64,000 bases of DNA from Nannocystis exedens (GTDB taxonomy: Bacteria; Myxococcota_A; Polyangia; Nannocystales; Nannocystaceae): assembly GCF_002343915.1 (NCBI RefSeq), contig NZ_NETK01000001.1, forward strand, positions 8,694,001 to 8,758,000, in the 5' to 3' direction. The translations under genes and the position numbers were made by a program. Shown one piece after another: positions 49,392 through 58,243 of the stretch (positions within the stretch are counted from its first letter, which is position 1; every line of letters begins with the position of its first letter). Under the pieces are notes generated by a model. The model did no database searches and was not told the origin of the DNA. It saw nothing but the letters and a program-made list of their open reading frames with translations.

Positions 49392-49931
49392 TCACACGAG
49401 GAGCAGCCGGATCCCGCCGAGGCAGCGCTCGAACGGGTAGATGTCGTCGGTCTGCGGCTCGATGAACCACACCGCCTCGTCGCTGGTGATGGCCCAGTTG
49501 ACCGCGTGCGCCTCGGTCGGCCGCCAGTCGAAGCGGCCCCACGCGAGCCCGACGCACAGGCCGTAGCGCAGCTCGCCGGTGTCGTAGGCGTGGGCCGTCA
49601 TCTCGCCCTTGATCGCGTAGGCGAAGTCGTCGCAGTCGTAGCGCTCGAGCATGTGCGCCTTGCGGTCGGCCTGGCTCTCGCGCAAGATGAGCGCCAGCTC
49701 GCGGCGCGACGGCAAATAATAGCTGTCGGCCCCGAAGCGCAGCAGCGCGGCCTCGGTCAGCCGCCCGGCCAGGGTGGTGCGAATCAGACGGTCGAGCCAC
49801 TGCGAAGTGGCAATACGACCCGGGGAGCCCGGACGAACGACGAGAGCGGCTTCGTCTACGGATATCGCCGCTCTCGCCGCGATCCGGGTCCCCGAGAGTC
49901 GACCGCGCGCGGAAATATAGGGTGAGCTCAT
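49392..49931 (-). CDS. MOA-type (agglutinin C-domain) papain-like cysteine peptidase homologue
   Basis: A 179-residue protein similar in pattern to the calcium-dependent cysteine-peptidase domain of the mushroom lectin MOA. A catalytic set is visible: C100 in RYDCDDFAYAIKG, H142 in EAHAVNWAI and E158 in VWFIEPQT; the spacings 42 and 16 are close to those I recall for the MOA triad (C215, H257, E274). The fungal protein has a trefoil lectin in front; here the domain stands alone. No signal peptide. It lies 82 bases from the FHA gene and 111 from the trypsin-like gene on the same strand. Peptidase activity is predicted from residues, not known. Confidence 0.75.
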   Translation of the reverse strand: MSSPYISARGRLSGTRIAARAAISVDEAALVVRPGSPGRIATSQWLDRLIRTTLAGRLTEAALLRFGADSYYLPSRRELALILRESQADRKAHMLERYDCDDFAYAIKGEMTAHAYDTGELRYGLCVGLAWGRFDWRPTEAHAVNWAITSDEAVWFIEPQTDDIYPFERCLGGIRLLLV

Positions 49932-50013
49932 CGACCGCCCCCGATTCGCCGGTCAAACCTCGCACGACCCCCAGCGGGCTGTACATTACCAGGACGTTAC
50001 GGCGGCCCCCGCG

Positions 50014-50955
50014 TCAGACCCGGACGATCTCGACCCGCGGGACCCCCAGCCGCAGCTGCCGCGTGCCCTTGCGCCGCTCGACCAGCCTGGCCGCGTCGGC
50101 CACCCCCGCCTGGCCGAGCTGCGCGCGGCTGCGATGGATGCTGATGTTGAGGTGCCCCGGCTCGATCTTCAGCATCGCCAGCAGCCGGTCCTGCTGCATC
50201 CACCCCTGCTCCGGCTCGGGCACGCCCCGCTGCTGGTCGGCCAGCCGCGCGCGCGCGAGGAGCAGCAGCGGGTAGTGATGCGCGCGCGCCTGGAGATCGA
50301 TGCGCCGGTCGCCGACGAACGCGACCAGCTCGACGTACTCCTCGTTCGAGCTGTGCGAAAACCGCAGCAGGAGGTCGGCGACGGTGACGTCGGCTTCGTG
50401 CTCCTCCCAGGTGCCCGAGCCGCCGGTCGGCAGGTGGACGCGCCACATCTCGCCGCGGACCAGGACGACGGCGCGGTCGCCCACCTCCGCGAGCTCGCCG
50501 TGGCGCTCGCCGATCCAGCGGTCGGGCCCGTCGGGGTACAGCAGCAGCTCGGGCGGGTCGTCGTCGGGCAGCGCCAGCAGGCCGGCCTCGGCGACGCGGA
50601 TCCGTCCGCTGTCGAGGTGGACCGCCATCGGCCGCGGCGGGGCGTCGTCGACGAACTCGAACGCGCCCGACTGGCGGCCGAAGCGGATCTGGTGGCCGCG
50701 CCGCAGCGGCACGCGCTCGCCGAAAGCCAGCTTGTGCTCGCCGACGGTGGTGCCGTTGCGGCTGCCCAGGTCCTGCAGCTCCCACACCGCGCCGGTCCAT
50801 TGCAGGACGGCGTGCTGGCTCGAGACGTCGCGGGCCGCGAGGATCAGGTCGCACGCGCGCGAGCGGCCGACCAGGCAGCGGGCGGGGAGGAGCTCCTTCC
50901 GCCCCGTATCGAGCCCCAGAAGCGCGCCCACGGGCGGCGATGCTATCGCAGTCAC
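50014..50955 (-). CDS. FHA-domain protein with C-terminal winged-helix-like region
   Basis: A 313-residue phospho-threonine-binding protein. The FHA fold (about 27-97) has its signature residues: LVGRSRACDLIL, SSQHAVLQW and GSRNGTTV. A middle beta-rich region follows. The C-terminal part, SSNEEYVELVAFVGDRRIDLQARAHHYPLLLLARARL ... NISIHRSRAQL ... TRQLRLG, resembles the winged-helix region of FHA proteins that combine phospho-sensing with DNA binding. GTG 50955 overlaps the stop of the kinase gene (GTGA), so the kinase is the natural partner: FHA would read kinase autophosphorylation or a shared substrate. Confidence 0.9.
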   Translation of the reverse strand: MTAIASPPVGALLGLDTGRKELLPARCLVGRSRACDLILAARDVSSQHAVLQWTGAVWELQDLGSRNGTTVGEHKLAFGERVPLRRGHQIRFGRQSGAFEFVDDAPPRPMAVHLDSGRIRVAEAGLLALPDDDPPELLLYPDGPDRWIGERHGELAEVGDRAVVLVRGEMWRVHLPTGGSGTWEEHEADVTVADLLLRFSHSSNEEYVELVAFVGDRRIDLQARAHHYPLLLLARARLADQQRGVPEPEQGWMQQDRLLAMLKIEPGHLNISIHRSRAQLGQAGVADAARLVERRKGTRQLRLGVPRVEIVRV

Positions 50956-53900
50956 GGCAGGAACACCCGTTGCCAGCGATCGGGGTCGGAAACACCCAGC
51001 TCCCGGAGGGCCCGCTCGGCCGGGGCGCGCCGCGTCTCGTCGGCGCCGGCCCGGCGATGTTCGATCGACCACGCGGCGAGGGTCATGCCCGCGGCCCGAA
51101 ATCCGGCCGCGGCGGCCGCGAGCTCGGCGTCGGCGCCCTCGCGCGAGGGCGCGGCGCGGGCCCGGATCCACCGCGCGTGCAGGGCCGCGTCGGGGCGCGA
51201 CTCGCAGCCGAGGCGACGCGCCGTTCGCAGCGCGCCGGCGCGATCGCCTCGCGCGAGGGCGCAGCGGGCCCGCAAGAGCAGCGCGTCGATCCGCGAGATC
51301 GGGTTGCGCAAGAGGCCGGCCCCGACGATGCTGCTCCACCGCTCGCGCAGCCGGGCCTCGGCGCGGTGGACCTCGCCGTCGTAGAGGTCGCAGCAGACCT
51401 CGACGCGCAGGGCGTAGAGTGCTGCAGGGTGTAGTTGCGCCGCGTCCAGCGGCGCACGCTGTCGCGGGCGTAGTGGCGGGCGGCCGCGAGGTCGCCGGCG
51501 GCGACGCGGGCCTGGGCGAAGAACTGGCTGAACACGACCAGGCCGTAGAGGTCGCCGCGGGCCTCGGCGTCGCGCAGGTGCTCGCCGGCGCGGCGCTCGA
51601 CGTCGACGAAGCGGCCGAGCTGGTCGAGGGCGGTGAGCTCGAAGCAGGCCCCGAGCACGCGCTCCCAGGTCATGCCGGCGCGCGGGGCCGACAGCGCGTC
51701 GAGGCCCTCGGCGGTGCGGGCGACGCACTCGCGCCAGTCGCCGGTGATCATCGCGTCGGCGGCCGAGCACACGTAGGTGAGGCCGAGCAGCTGCGGGTCG
51801 TCGCGGGCCTCGGCGATCTCGCGGGCCCGCTGGACGAAGCGGGCGCCGACCTCGGCGCGGCCGATCAGGCGGTGGAAGGCGCCGAGCACCGCCAGCCCGC
51901 GGCCGACCCGGCGCGGCTCGCCGGCCTGCAGCGCGGCCAGCACGGCCCGCACCGCGAACAGCATGCCGTCGGCCGGCATGGTGTTGGTGAGGCCCATGCC
52001 GACCGACCAGCACAGATCGACGCGCCGCAATTGCGCCGCGGTCGGGGCGGCCTCGCCGCGGACCTCGATGCCGCGCAGCCGCAGCCGCACGTACGCCCAC
52101 AGCAAGGCGAGCACGGCCAGGAGCGGCGAGCGCGGCCACCACACGCCCTCGGCGCGCAGCATCGGCCGGAGCAGGTCGAGCCCGCGGTCGATGTATCCGG
52201 CGGCCATCCACGCGTCGGCGGCCTGGCGGAGGACCTCGGGGCGGCTGTCCTCGGGGACATGTTCGGCGCTGGCCAGGAACGCCTCGGCCCCGGCGGCGCA
52301 GCGGCCGGCGCGGACCAGCACCTGGCCCTGGCGGCGGCGCAGGTCGGCGGCGCGCGAGCGGTCGAGCGCGGCGATCCAGCCGGCGGCGTCGCCGAGCAGC
52401 GCGCCCGCGCGTTCGAACGCCAGCGCCTGCTCGGCCTCGGCGGCGGCCTCCTCGGCGGCGCCGCAGGCCAGCCCGAGCTCGCCGGCGCCGTACCAGTGGC
52501 GGGCCCGCAGCTCGGGGGTGCCGCAGCGCTCGCGCTCGAGCGCGTCGGCGATGGCCCCGTGCAGCTGGACCCGCAGCGCCGGCGCCAGCCCGCCGACCAC
52601 GCCCTCGCCGATCCGGTCGTGCGTCGGCTCGACGATGTCCCACCGCCGCGTGCCCTGCATGCGGATCAGCGACAGCGCCCGCAAGGCCCCGAGCGCGGCC
52701 CCGGGGCTCTTCACCCGCGCGGCCTGCAGCAGCACCCCCTGCGGCAGCGGCTGGCCGGACAGCGCCACCGCGGCCAGGAGCCGCGCGGCCTCCTCGGGCA
52801 GGCCCTGCGTGCGCCGCCGGACCCACTCGGCGATCGCCGGGGCGGGGCCCGCGTGCGCGTCGCGGGCCAGCGCCTCGATCAAGAACGGGTTGCCACCTGA
52901 CTCTCGGACCAGGTCGGCGATCCGCCCCTCGGCCCGCCCGCCGAGGTGGTGGCGCAGCAGCGCCTCGCAGGCGGCGGGGGCGAGCGCGGCGACGGCGACG
53001 GGGCGCTCGGCGATCGCCTGGCCGCGGGCGCCGGCGCGGGCGTGGAGCTCGCGCAGGCACGCGCTGTCGGCCTCGCGGTCGCTGCGGCAGGTGGCGACGA
53101 TCGTCAGCACCAGGCCGTCGGCGCGCGGCAGCAGCAGGTCGAGCATCAGCCCGGCCGTGTCGGCGCCGGCGTGGTGCAGGTCGTCGACGAACAGGACGAC
53201 CGGGCGCCCCTCGGCCGCGGCGGCGAGCAGGGCCCGCACGGCGGCGAACGCCGCGCTGCGATCGCCGCCGTCGTCACCCGGCTGCGGGTCGCGCAACAGC
53301 GCCGACAGCACCGGGAACGCGGTCGCGGCGGCCACCACGTCGTCCTCGCGCCAGCGGCCCGCGGCCTTGAGCCGGCGCATCAGCGCGTCGATCGCCGCGT
53401 CGAAGCCGCCGTAGGGCACCGACTCGCATTCGTAGCAGCGCCCGGCGAGCACCCACGCCGCCCCGGCGCGCTCGAGCGATTCGAGGACCTCGCGCACCAG
53501 GCGGGTCTTGCCCACGCCCGAGGCCCCGCTGACGCGCACGAAGCCGGGGACGCCGGCGACGGTCGTCGCGATCGCGGCGAACAGCGCCCGGCGCTCGTCG
53601 TCGCGCCCGAACAGCGGCACCGGGGCCAGCGCGTCGTCGACCGGGGCGGCGACGCCGAGGCGGGCGACGATCGCGGCCCCGTCGGGCCTGTCCTTCGGGT
53701 CAGGTGCGAGCAGGGCCGCGCACAGGGCGTCGAGGTCGGGCGGGACGGCGGGGACGCAGGCCGAAGGCCGGCGGCGGGCGCCGGGGAGCTCGCCGGTGAG
53801 CAGCCGGAACAGGATCACGCCGACGGCGAACCAGTCGCTGGCGGGCGAGGGCGCGGCGCCCTCGGCCAGCTCGGGGGCGATGTAGCCGGGGGTGCCGGCG

Positions 53901-54463
53901 AGGCCGCGGCGGGCCGGGGTCGCGCCGGCGGCGGCGCTCTGGGCCAGGCCGAAGTCGAGGATGACGACGCGGCCGCCGGGCTCGACGAGCACGTTGGCCG
54001 GCTTGAGGTCGCGGTGGACCACGCCGGCGGCGTGCAGCGCCCGCACGCCGGCGGCGAGCTGGGCCAGGACCGGGCGCAGGCGCGACGGCTCGGCCTCCAC
54101 GGCGTCGGTGAGGCGGACGCCGGCGACGTACTCCATCGCGAGGAACCACGTCCCGTCGGCCACCACCAGCGCCTCGTGGCGGACCAGGTTGTCGTGGCGG
54201 ATGCCCGCGAGGGTGCGAAACTCCTGCTTGAGCCGGAACAGCCGCCACGGGTCGAGCCGGCTCAGCGTCTTGATCGCCACCCGATCGCCGAGCTCGTCGT
54301 CGATCGCCTCGTAGACCAGGCCCATGCCGCCGGCCCCGAGGTAGCGCACCAAACGGTACGGACCGATGCATTCGCCCGGGCCCGGCGGTGGGTCCTGCGG
54401 TCCGTCGAAGGACCCGTCCGCGGTCGTCTCGGTGGTCTCGGACGAGTCCGACGGCAGGTCCAT
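50952..54463 (-). CDS. Ser/Thr kinase - AAA ATPase - TPR protein, frame-shifted near 51420
   Basis: A PknK-like signalling protein of about 1170 residues. The kinase domain (35-270) has Gly-loop GAGGMG at 43, K65 in RVAIK, HRDLKPAN at 150 and DFG at 170, all intact. An ATPase with GASGVGKT near 315 and a VVLFVDDLHHA Walker B follows, then a long helical-repeat region. Near 51415-51425 the good reading shifts by one base: the first frame degrades after RRNYTLQH into Ser/Arg/Pro-rich sequence ending at 51083, whereas the next frame resumes at ALYALRVEVCCDLYDGEVHRAEARLRERW and ends at 50952, exactly overlapping the FHA start. A single-base deletion, real or a sequence error, explains this. First gene of the cluster. 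Confidence 0.85.
52246..52259. repeat. TGTCC-N4-GGACA palindrome, exact copy inside a gene
   Basis: TGTCC-TCGG-GGACA followed by TG, within the helical-repeat coding region of the kinase-ATPase gene. Exact match to the family core. Confidence 0.6.
53689..53702. repeat. TGTCC-N4-GGACA family palindrome, one-mismatch copy
   Basis: TGTCC-TTCG-GGTCA, extendable to CCTGTCC/GGTCAGG with one mismatched pair. Inside the kinase-ATPase gene. Confidence 0.4.
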
Positions 54464-55165
54464 GTTCGCAAGGTTTTACCGAATTCGAATCATTGATGCG
54501 AGCCGCGCTCCGCGATCGCGGAGCATCTTTTCCGGCGAAACGCAGTTCAGGTGCTGATGTGGGTGGAGCAGGGACTGTCGCAGATGTTCAGAGGCCCGGC
54601 GGACGCGACCGAGCGGAGCCGTGGGCCCCGGCCGGCCGCGCGGTCGACGGCCTCGTCCTGGCCGAGGCGCCGCGACCTGCGGCGAACCCGAGGGCCGCGG
54701 CGCGCGGGCGATCGTCGGCGCCGGCGACTCCGATGATTCGTCGCGACCGCGACGACGAATCGCGCCGGCCCTGATCGCTCGCCCGCGCCCCCGGGAGGGC
54801 GTGCATTCGCAGGTCGATGCATTGCGTCCTGCGCCGCGGCGAATGTTCATACAGGTCCCGGTCGGCGAGCGCGGGGGTCCGGGGCGACGTCGCGGCGCGT
54901 GCTCTTGCGGCCACGCCCGCCCCGAGCGGCGCGCGCGCCCCCCGGCGAGGAGATCTGTCATAATACGGTCATTGCCCGTCGTCGCGCGCGCCGGCGCGCG
55001 CCGGCGCTGCAGCGGCGACGGACGCGACCGTGGCGATCGGTCGCCGCGGATCGATCCGAACCGTTTGCCGGCCCTCGGCGCGTGCGTGGGCGAGCCGATG
55101 CGCGCTCGTAAGCTCACGCTTCTTCGCTTCCGTTGGCGCGCCGGGCGGGGTACCTGTGTTCTTGC
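54464..55165. other. Long divergent spacer, kinase cluster and desaturase
   Basis: About 700 bases without a supported gene; open frames here are composition shadows. It holds the 9-bp dyad at 54735-54761 and CATTCGC...GCGAATG about 38 bases apart near 54801-54845. Promoters for both flanking genes must lie here, but no clear -35/-10 pair is seen. Confidence 0.5.
54735..54761. promoter_or_regulatory. Inverted repeat in the kinase/desaturase divergent spacer
   Basis: GATTCGTCG (54735-54743) and CGACGAATC (54753-54761) form a perfect 9-bp dyad around 9 bases that themselves contain GCG/CGC symmetry. Operator or hairpin; its regulator is unknown. Confidence 0.4.
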
Positions 55166-56257
55166 ATGGATCTCGAAGAATTCGCGGCGCTTCGGGCCGA
55201 GTTCGCTGTTCGAGGGTGGCACCGCAAGGCCACCGGCGCGGTCATCGCCGAGCTCTTGTTCAGCTTCGCCGTCTGCATCACTGGCTACGTGATGTTCTTG
55301 GCGTGCGAATCGCAGCTGTGGGCGTGGCTGGGCATGGCGATCTCGACCTACGGCATGCTGGGGGTCGTCACCAACACGCATACGTCGACGCACAACGGCA
55401 CGAGCGACAAGAAGTGGGTCAACGACCTGCTGTCGTACCTCGGCTACCCGCTGTTCGCCAACCTGTCCCTCTCGTACTGGCGCAACGCGCATATCACGAT
55501 TCACCACGCGGCGCCGAACGTGATGGGGATCGACGACGATCACGACTTCATGCCGTGGTTCGTGACCACCGAGGCGGAGATGAAGAAGGCGAGCGGGCCG
55601 GCGCGGTTCTACTACCGCCACGTCCAGAAGTACTTCTTCCCGGTGATCCTCTGGATCCACGTGTTCCTGCGCCAGAAGTCGAGCTGGGTCTACCTGACGA
55701 AGGCGCTGCTCGACCCGGCGCGGCGGCGGCGGGCCCACTGGTACGACCTGCTGGCGATGTCGCTCTACTGGGTGGCGTGGGTCGGGGTGCCGAGCCTGTT
55801 CGTCCCGTTCTCCGACGCGCTGCTGGCGTCGATGGTGCGGATCGCGTTCCTCGGCTACCCGCTGTTCGCGGTGCTGGCCCCGGCCCACTACCCGCACGAG
55901 GCCGGGTGCGTCCGCCGCGGCGAGTGGCCCAAGGACTTTCTGGCGCTGCAGACCTGCACGACGATCAACTTCCGCACGGGGCTGCTCGGCGGGTTCGTGT
56001 GCTCGGGCCTGCAGTACCAGATCGAGCACCACCTGTTCCCCAACTATTCGCACGTGTACTACAAGCGGATGAGCCCGCACGTGCGCGCCTTCTGCGAGCG
56101 CATGGGTTATCCCTACCGGACGATGGGCTGGGGCGAGGCGCTGTTGAAGATCTTCGCCATCTTCGCCCGCCCGAAGCCGGTCGCGCCCGACCTCGAGACG
56201 CTGCACGACGAGCTCCAGGGCCGCGCGCCCGCGACCGCCGAGGAGTCGGCCGCGTAG
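55166..56257 (+). CDS. Membrane fatty-acid desaturase
   Basis: A 363-residue di-iron acyl desaturase. The three histidine boxes are present: HTSTH (in VVTNTHTSTHNG), HITIHH (in YWRNAHITIHHAAPN) and QIEHH (in LQYQIEHHLFPNYSHVYY), the QxxHH form being typical of front-end and acyl-lipid desaturases. Hydrophobic pairs around 30-75 and 190-240 are the membrane hairpins. It introduces a double bond into acyl chains, using an electron donor not encoded nearby. ATG 55166 is chosen; an upstream in-frame start would add a short Cys-containing stretch. Followed by a repeat array. Confidence 0.93.
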   Translation: MDLEEFAALRAEFAVRGWHRKATGAVIAELLFSFAVCITGYVMFLACESQLWAWLGMAISTYGMLGVVTNTHTSTHNGTSDKKWVNDLLSYLGYPLFANLSLSYWRNAHITIHHAAPNVMGIDDDHDFMPWFVTTEAEMKKASGPARFYYRHVQKYFFPVILWIHVFLRQKSSWVYLTKALLDPARRRRAHWYDLLAMSLYWVAWVGVPSLFVPFSDALLASMVRIAFLGYPLFAVLAPAHYPHEAGCVRRGEWPKDFLALQTCTTINFRTGLLGGFVCSGLQYQIEHHLFPNYSHVYYKRMSPHVRAFCERMGYPYRTMGWGEALLKIFAIFARPKPVAPDLETLHDELQGRAPATAEESAA

Positions 56258-56261
56258 GCGC

Positions 56262-56482
56262 GGCGACGAATCACGAGATCGAGGACCTCGCGGCCGGTGA
56301 GCGGCGCGGCGGGGGGGACGAATCACGAGCTCGCGGACTGCTCGCGGCCGTCGAGCCGGCCGCGCAGGCGGTCGGGCGAATCACGTGATCGCAAACCGCC
56401 GGGGCCGGCGAGCCGGCGCAGGCGGTCGGGTGAATCACACGATCGAGGGCCGGCGGGCCGCGTCGGCGGCCCGGCGAATCAC
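56262..56482. repeat. Five-copy tandem repeat between convergent genes
   Basis: The word (C/T)GAATCAC, usually continued by (G/A)(A/T)GATCG or a near variant, occurs at about 56267, 56319, 56377, 56431 and 56474, that is every 43-58 bases. Between copies lies GGCCGGCGAGCCGGC(C)GCGCAGGCGGTCG-like sequence. The array fills the spacer between the desaturase and the lipoprotein gene, and the last copy includes the lipoprotein stop codon. Confidence 0.65.
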
Positions 56483-57240
56483 ATGAGCGAGGACTGGCAG
56501 GCGCCGAGCTCCTTCATGTCCTTGGCATTGAGGGCGCACTCGACCTCGGCCCGCGTGCCCTGCTCGGCGCACGCCTCGAGGATGTCGCCGCGCACCTCCT
56601 CGAGGATCTCCTCGACCGCCTTCGCCTGGTCGCCGGCGTCGGCCATCGCCAGCTTCTCGAAGTGCGTGAACAGCTTGGTGCAGGTCTCGGCCTCGATGCC
56701 GCTGCCGCGCTTCTTGACGTGCAGCTCGCGCTCGGCCTCCTTCTCGGCGTCCTCGCAGCGCAGCAGCGCCTCGAGCGTCTGCGCCTCGGTGACGCACTGC
56801 GCGACCTCGGCGAAGATCTCCGGGCCGACGTGGACCCGCTGGTGCTCGAGCGCGTGGATGCAGTCGACCTTCGGCGGGGCCTTGTCGGCCAGCAGCTTGG
56901 CCATGTGCGCGCACAGGGCCTCGTTGGTCGGCCCCTTCTCGGCGTGGTGCGACAGCTCGGCGAGGTGCTCCTTGAGCGCGGGGCTGGTCACCGCCTCGGA
57001 GGTCTCGAGCGTCGAGGCCGCGCGCGCCAGCACGCCCGACTTGTCGTGGCTTACGTCGAGGTGCAGCGCCGCGGGCTCGGCGTCGGCGGTCTTGGTCTCC
57101 GGCGCCTTGACCTCGGGCGCCTTGACCTCGGGCGCCTTGGGCGCCTCGGCCTTCTTTTCGCCGCCGGGGGCCGCCTTGCCGGCGTCCGCGCCGCAGGCGA
57201 GGGCGAGGGAGATGCTGACGAGAATGGCTGCAGTGCGCAT
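56479..57240 (-). CDS. Lys/Ala/Glu-rich lipoprotein, unknown
   Basis: A 253-residue lipoprotein: signal peptide ending LALAC, a linker with the triplicated AP(E)VK motif (EVKAPEVKAPETK), then a helical, Cys-containing domain (ALCAHMAKLLAD, VDCIHALEH, AQCVTEAQTLEALLRCEDA, AETCTKLFTHFEKLA, EACAEQGTRAEVECALNAKDMKELGACQSSLM). The paired Cys spaced along helices suggest a disulphide-stapled helical bundle. No family recognised; function unknown. ATG 57240 is the only start giving the signal peptide. Confidence 0.75.
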   Translation of the reverse strand: MRTAAILVSISLALACGADAGKAAPGGEKKAEAPKAPEVKAPEVKAPETKTADAEPAALHLDVSHDKSGVLARAASTLETSEAVTSPALKEHLAELSHHAEKGPTNEALCAHMAKLLADKAPPKVDCIHALEHQRVHVGPEIFAEVAQCVTEAQTLEALLRCEDAEKEAERELHVKKRGSGIEAETCTKLFTHFEKLAMADAGDQAKAVEEILEEVRGDILEACAEQGTRAEVECALNAKDMKELGACQSSLM

Positions 57241-57299
57241 CGCCGGCACGCTACCGCGAGCGCGCTCGCGATGAACAAGAAAAAGGCGGGTGTTGCGAT

Positions 57300-58205
57300 T
57301 CACGAGAGCGCGGTCGTCGATTCGATGCGACAGGCCCACGCGATCGGGGGCTGGTCCCCCCGGAGCAGCGCCGCGAGCAGGGCGGCGCCGTGGATGACGC
57401 TCTGCGGCGTGCAGCGGCTGAACAGGCGCACGGCGTCGACCGCCCACAGCTGGCCGTCGCGGGCGCAGCGGAGCCGGCCGAGCGGCGTCCGGCGGCACAG
57501 CTCCTCGGCCTCGGCCGCGGCCGCGGCGAGGTCGTAGCCGCACGGCATGAACACGACGAGGTCCGGATCGGCCGCCGCGATCTCGTCCCAGCCGGCGCGG
57601 CGCGAGGGCTGACCTGTCCCGGAGAGCAGGTGCTCGCCGCCGCCGAGGGCGACCAGCTCGGGCACCCAGTGGCCGCCGAGGAACGGCGGGGAGCCCCATT
57701 CGAGGGCGAGGGTGCGCGGGCGGTCGAGCGGACGGACCAGCGCGGCGTGGTGCGCGGCGATGTCGGCGAGGCAGGCCTCGCCGCGCTCGGGCACGCCGGC
57801 GGCCTCGGCCACGGCGCGGACGTCGTCGGCGAGGCCGGTGAGGCTGGTGGCGGCGAGCTCGACCAGGCGGGCCCCCGCGGGCAGATCGCAGGCTTCGGCG
57901 CGGGCGGCACAGACGTCGCAGATCGCCTGCGACAGCACGAGGTCCGGCGAAAGGCGCGCCAGCGCCTCGCGGTCGACGGCGTACAGCGGCTCGCCCGCGG
58001 CCACCGCGGCGCTGACTTGCAGATCGATCTCCGCCGGCCCGGGCCCTTGCGGGTGCATGGCGGCGATCCGGCTGCGCGTCAGCACCGGCAGGCCGCGGGC
58101 GATCGCGTGGTCGCATTCGTGCGAGACGCCGACGACGTCGAGGCCCAGGCACGCGGCGAGGTCGGTGGCGGCGGGGACGAGGCACGCGATCCGGGGCGAG
58201 CGCAT
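57300..58205 (-). CDS. Cobalamin-binding, BtuF-like protein
   Basis: A 301-residue protein of the periplasmic-binding-protein family used for cobalamin and iron-siderophore uptake (ACLVPAATDLAACLGLDVVGVSHECDH opening; DPDLVVFMPCGYDL; two lobes joined by a long helix). It lacks a signal peptide, as do many bacterial members annotated as cobalamin-binding proteins, so it may be cytosolic. Upstream GTG is not needed: ATG 58205 gives the conserved start. No BtuC/BtuD permease genes are adjacent. Confidence 0.82.
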   Translation of the reverse strand: MRSPRIACLVPAATDLAACLGLDVVGVSHECDHAIARGLPVLTRSRIAAMHPQGPGPAEIDLQVSAAVAAGEPLYAVDREALARLSPDLVLSQAICDVCAARAEACDLPAGARLVELAATSLTGLADDVRAVAEAAGVPERGEACLADIAAHHAALVRPLDRPRTLALEWGSPPFLGGHWVPELVALGGGEHLLSGTGQPSRRAGWDEIAAADPDLVVFMPCGYDLAAAAAEAEELCRRTPLGRLRCARDGQLWAVDAVRLFSRCTPQSVIHGAALLAALLRGDQPPIAWACRIESTTALS

Positions 58206-58243
58206 GCGCGGAGGATAGCGGAGCGCGAGCGCGCGTCCGCCCC

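Noticed and set aside
51083..51425. C-terminal end of the kinase-ATPase as read in its first frame
   Set aside because: After RRNYTLQH the reading is Ser/Arg/Pro-rich without helical-repeat character, and it does not meet the FHA start; the +1 frame does.
54476..56326. 616-codon minus-strand frame over the desaturase and its upstream spacer
   Set aside because: Antisense to three intact histidine boxes and continuing through non-coding spacer; no recognisable domain.
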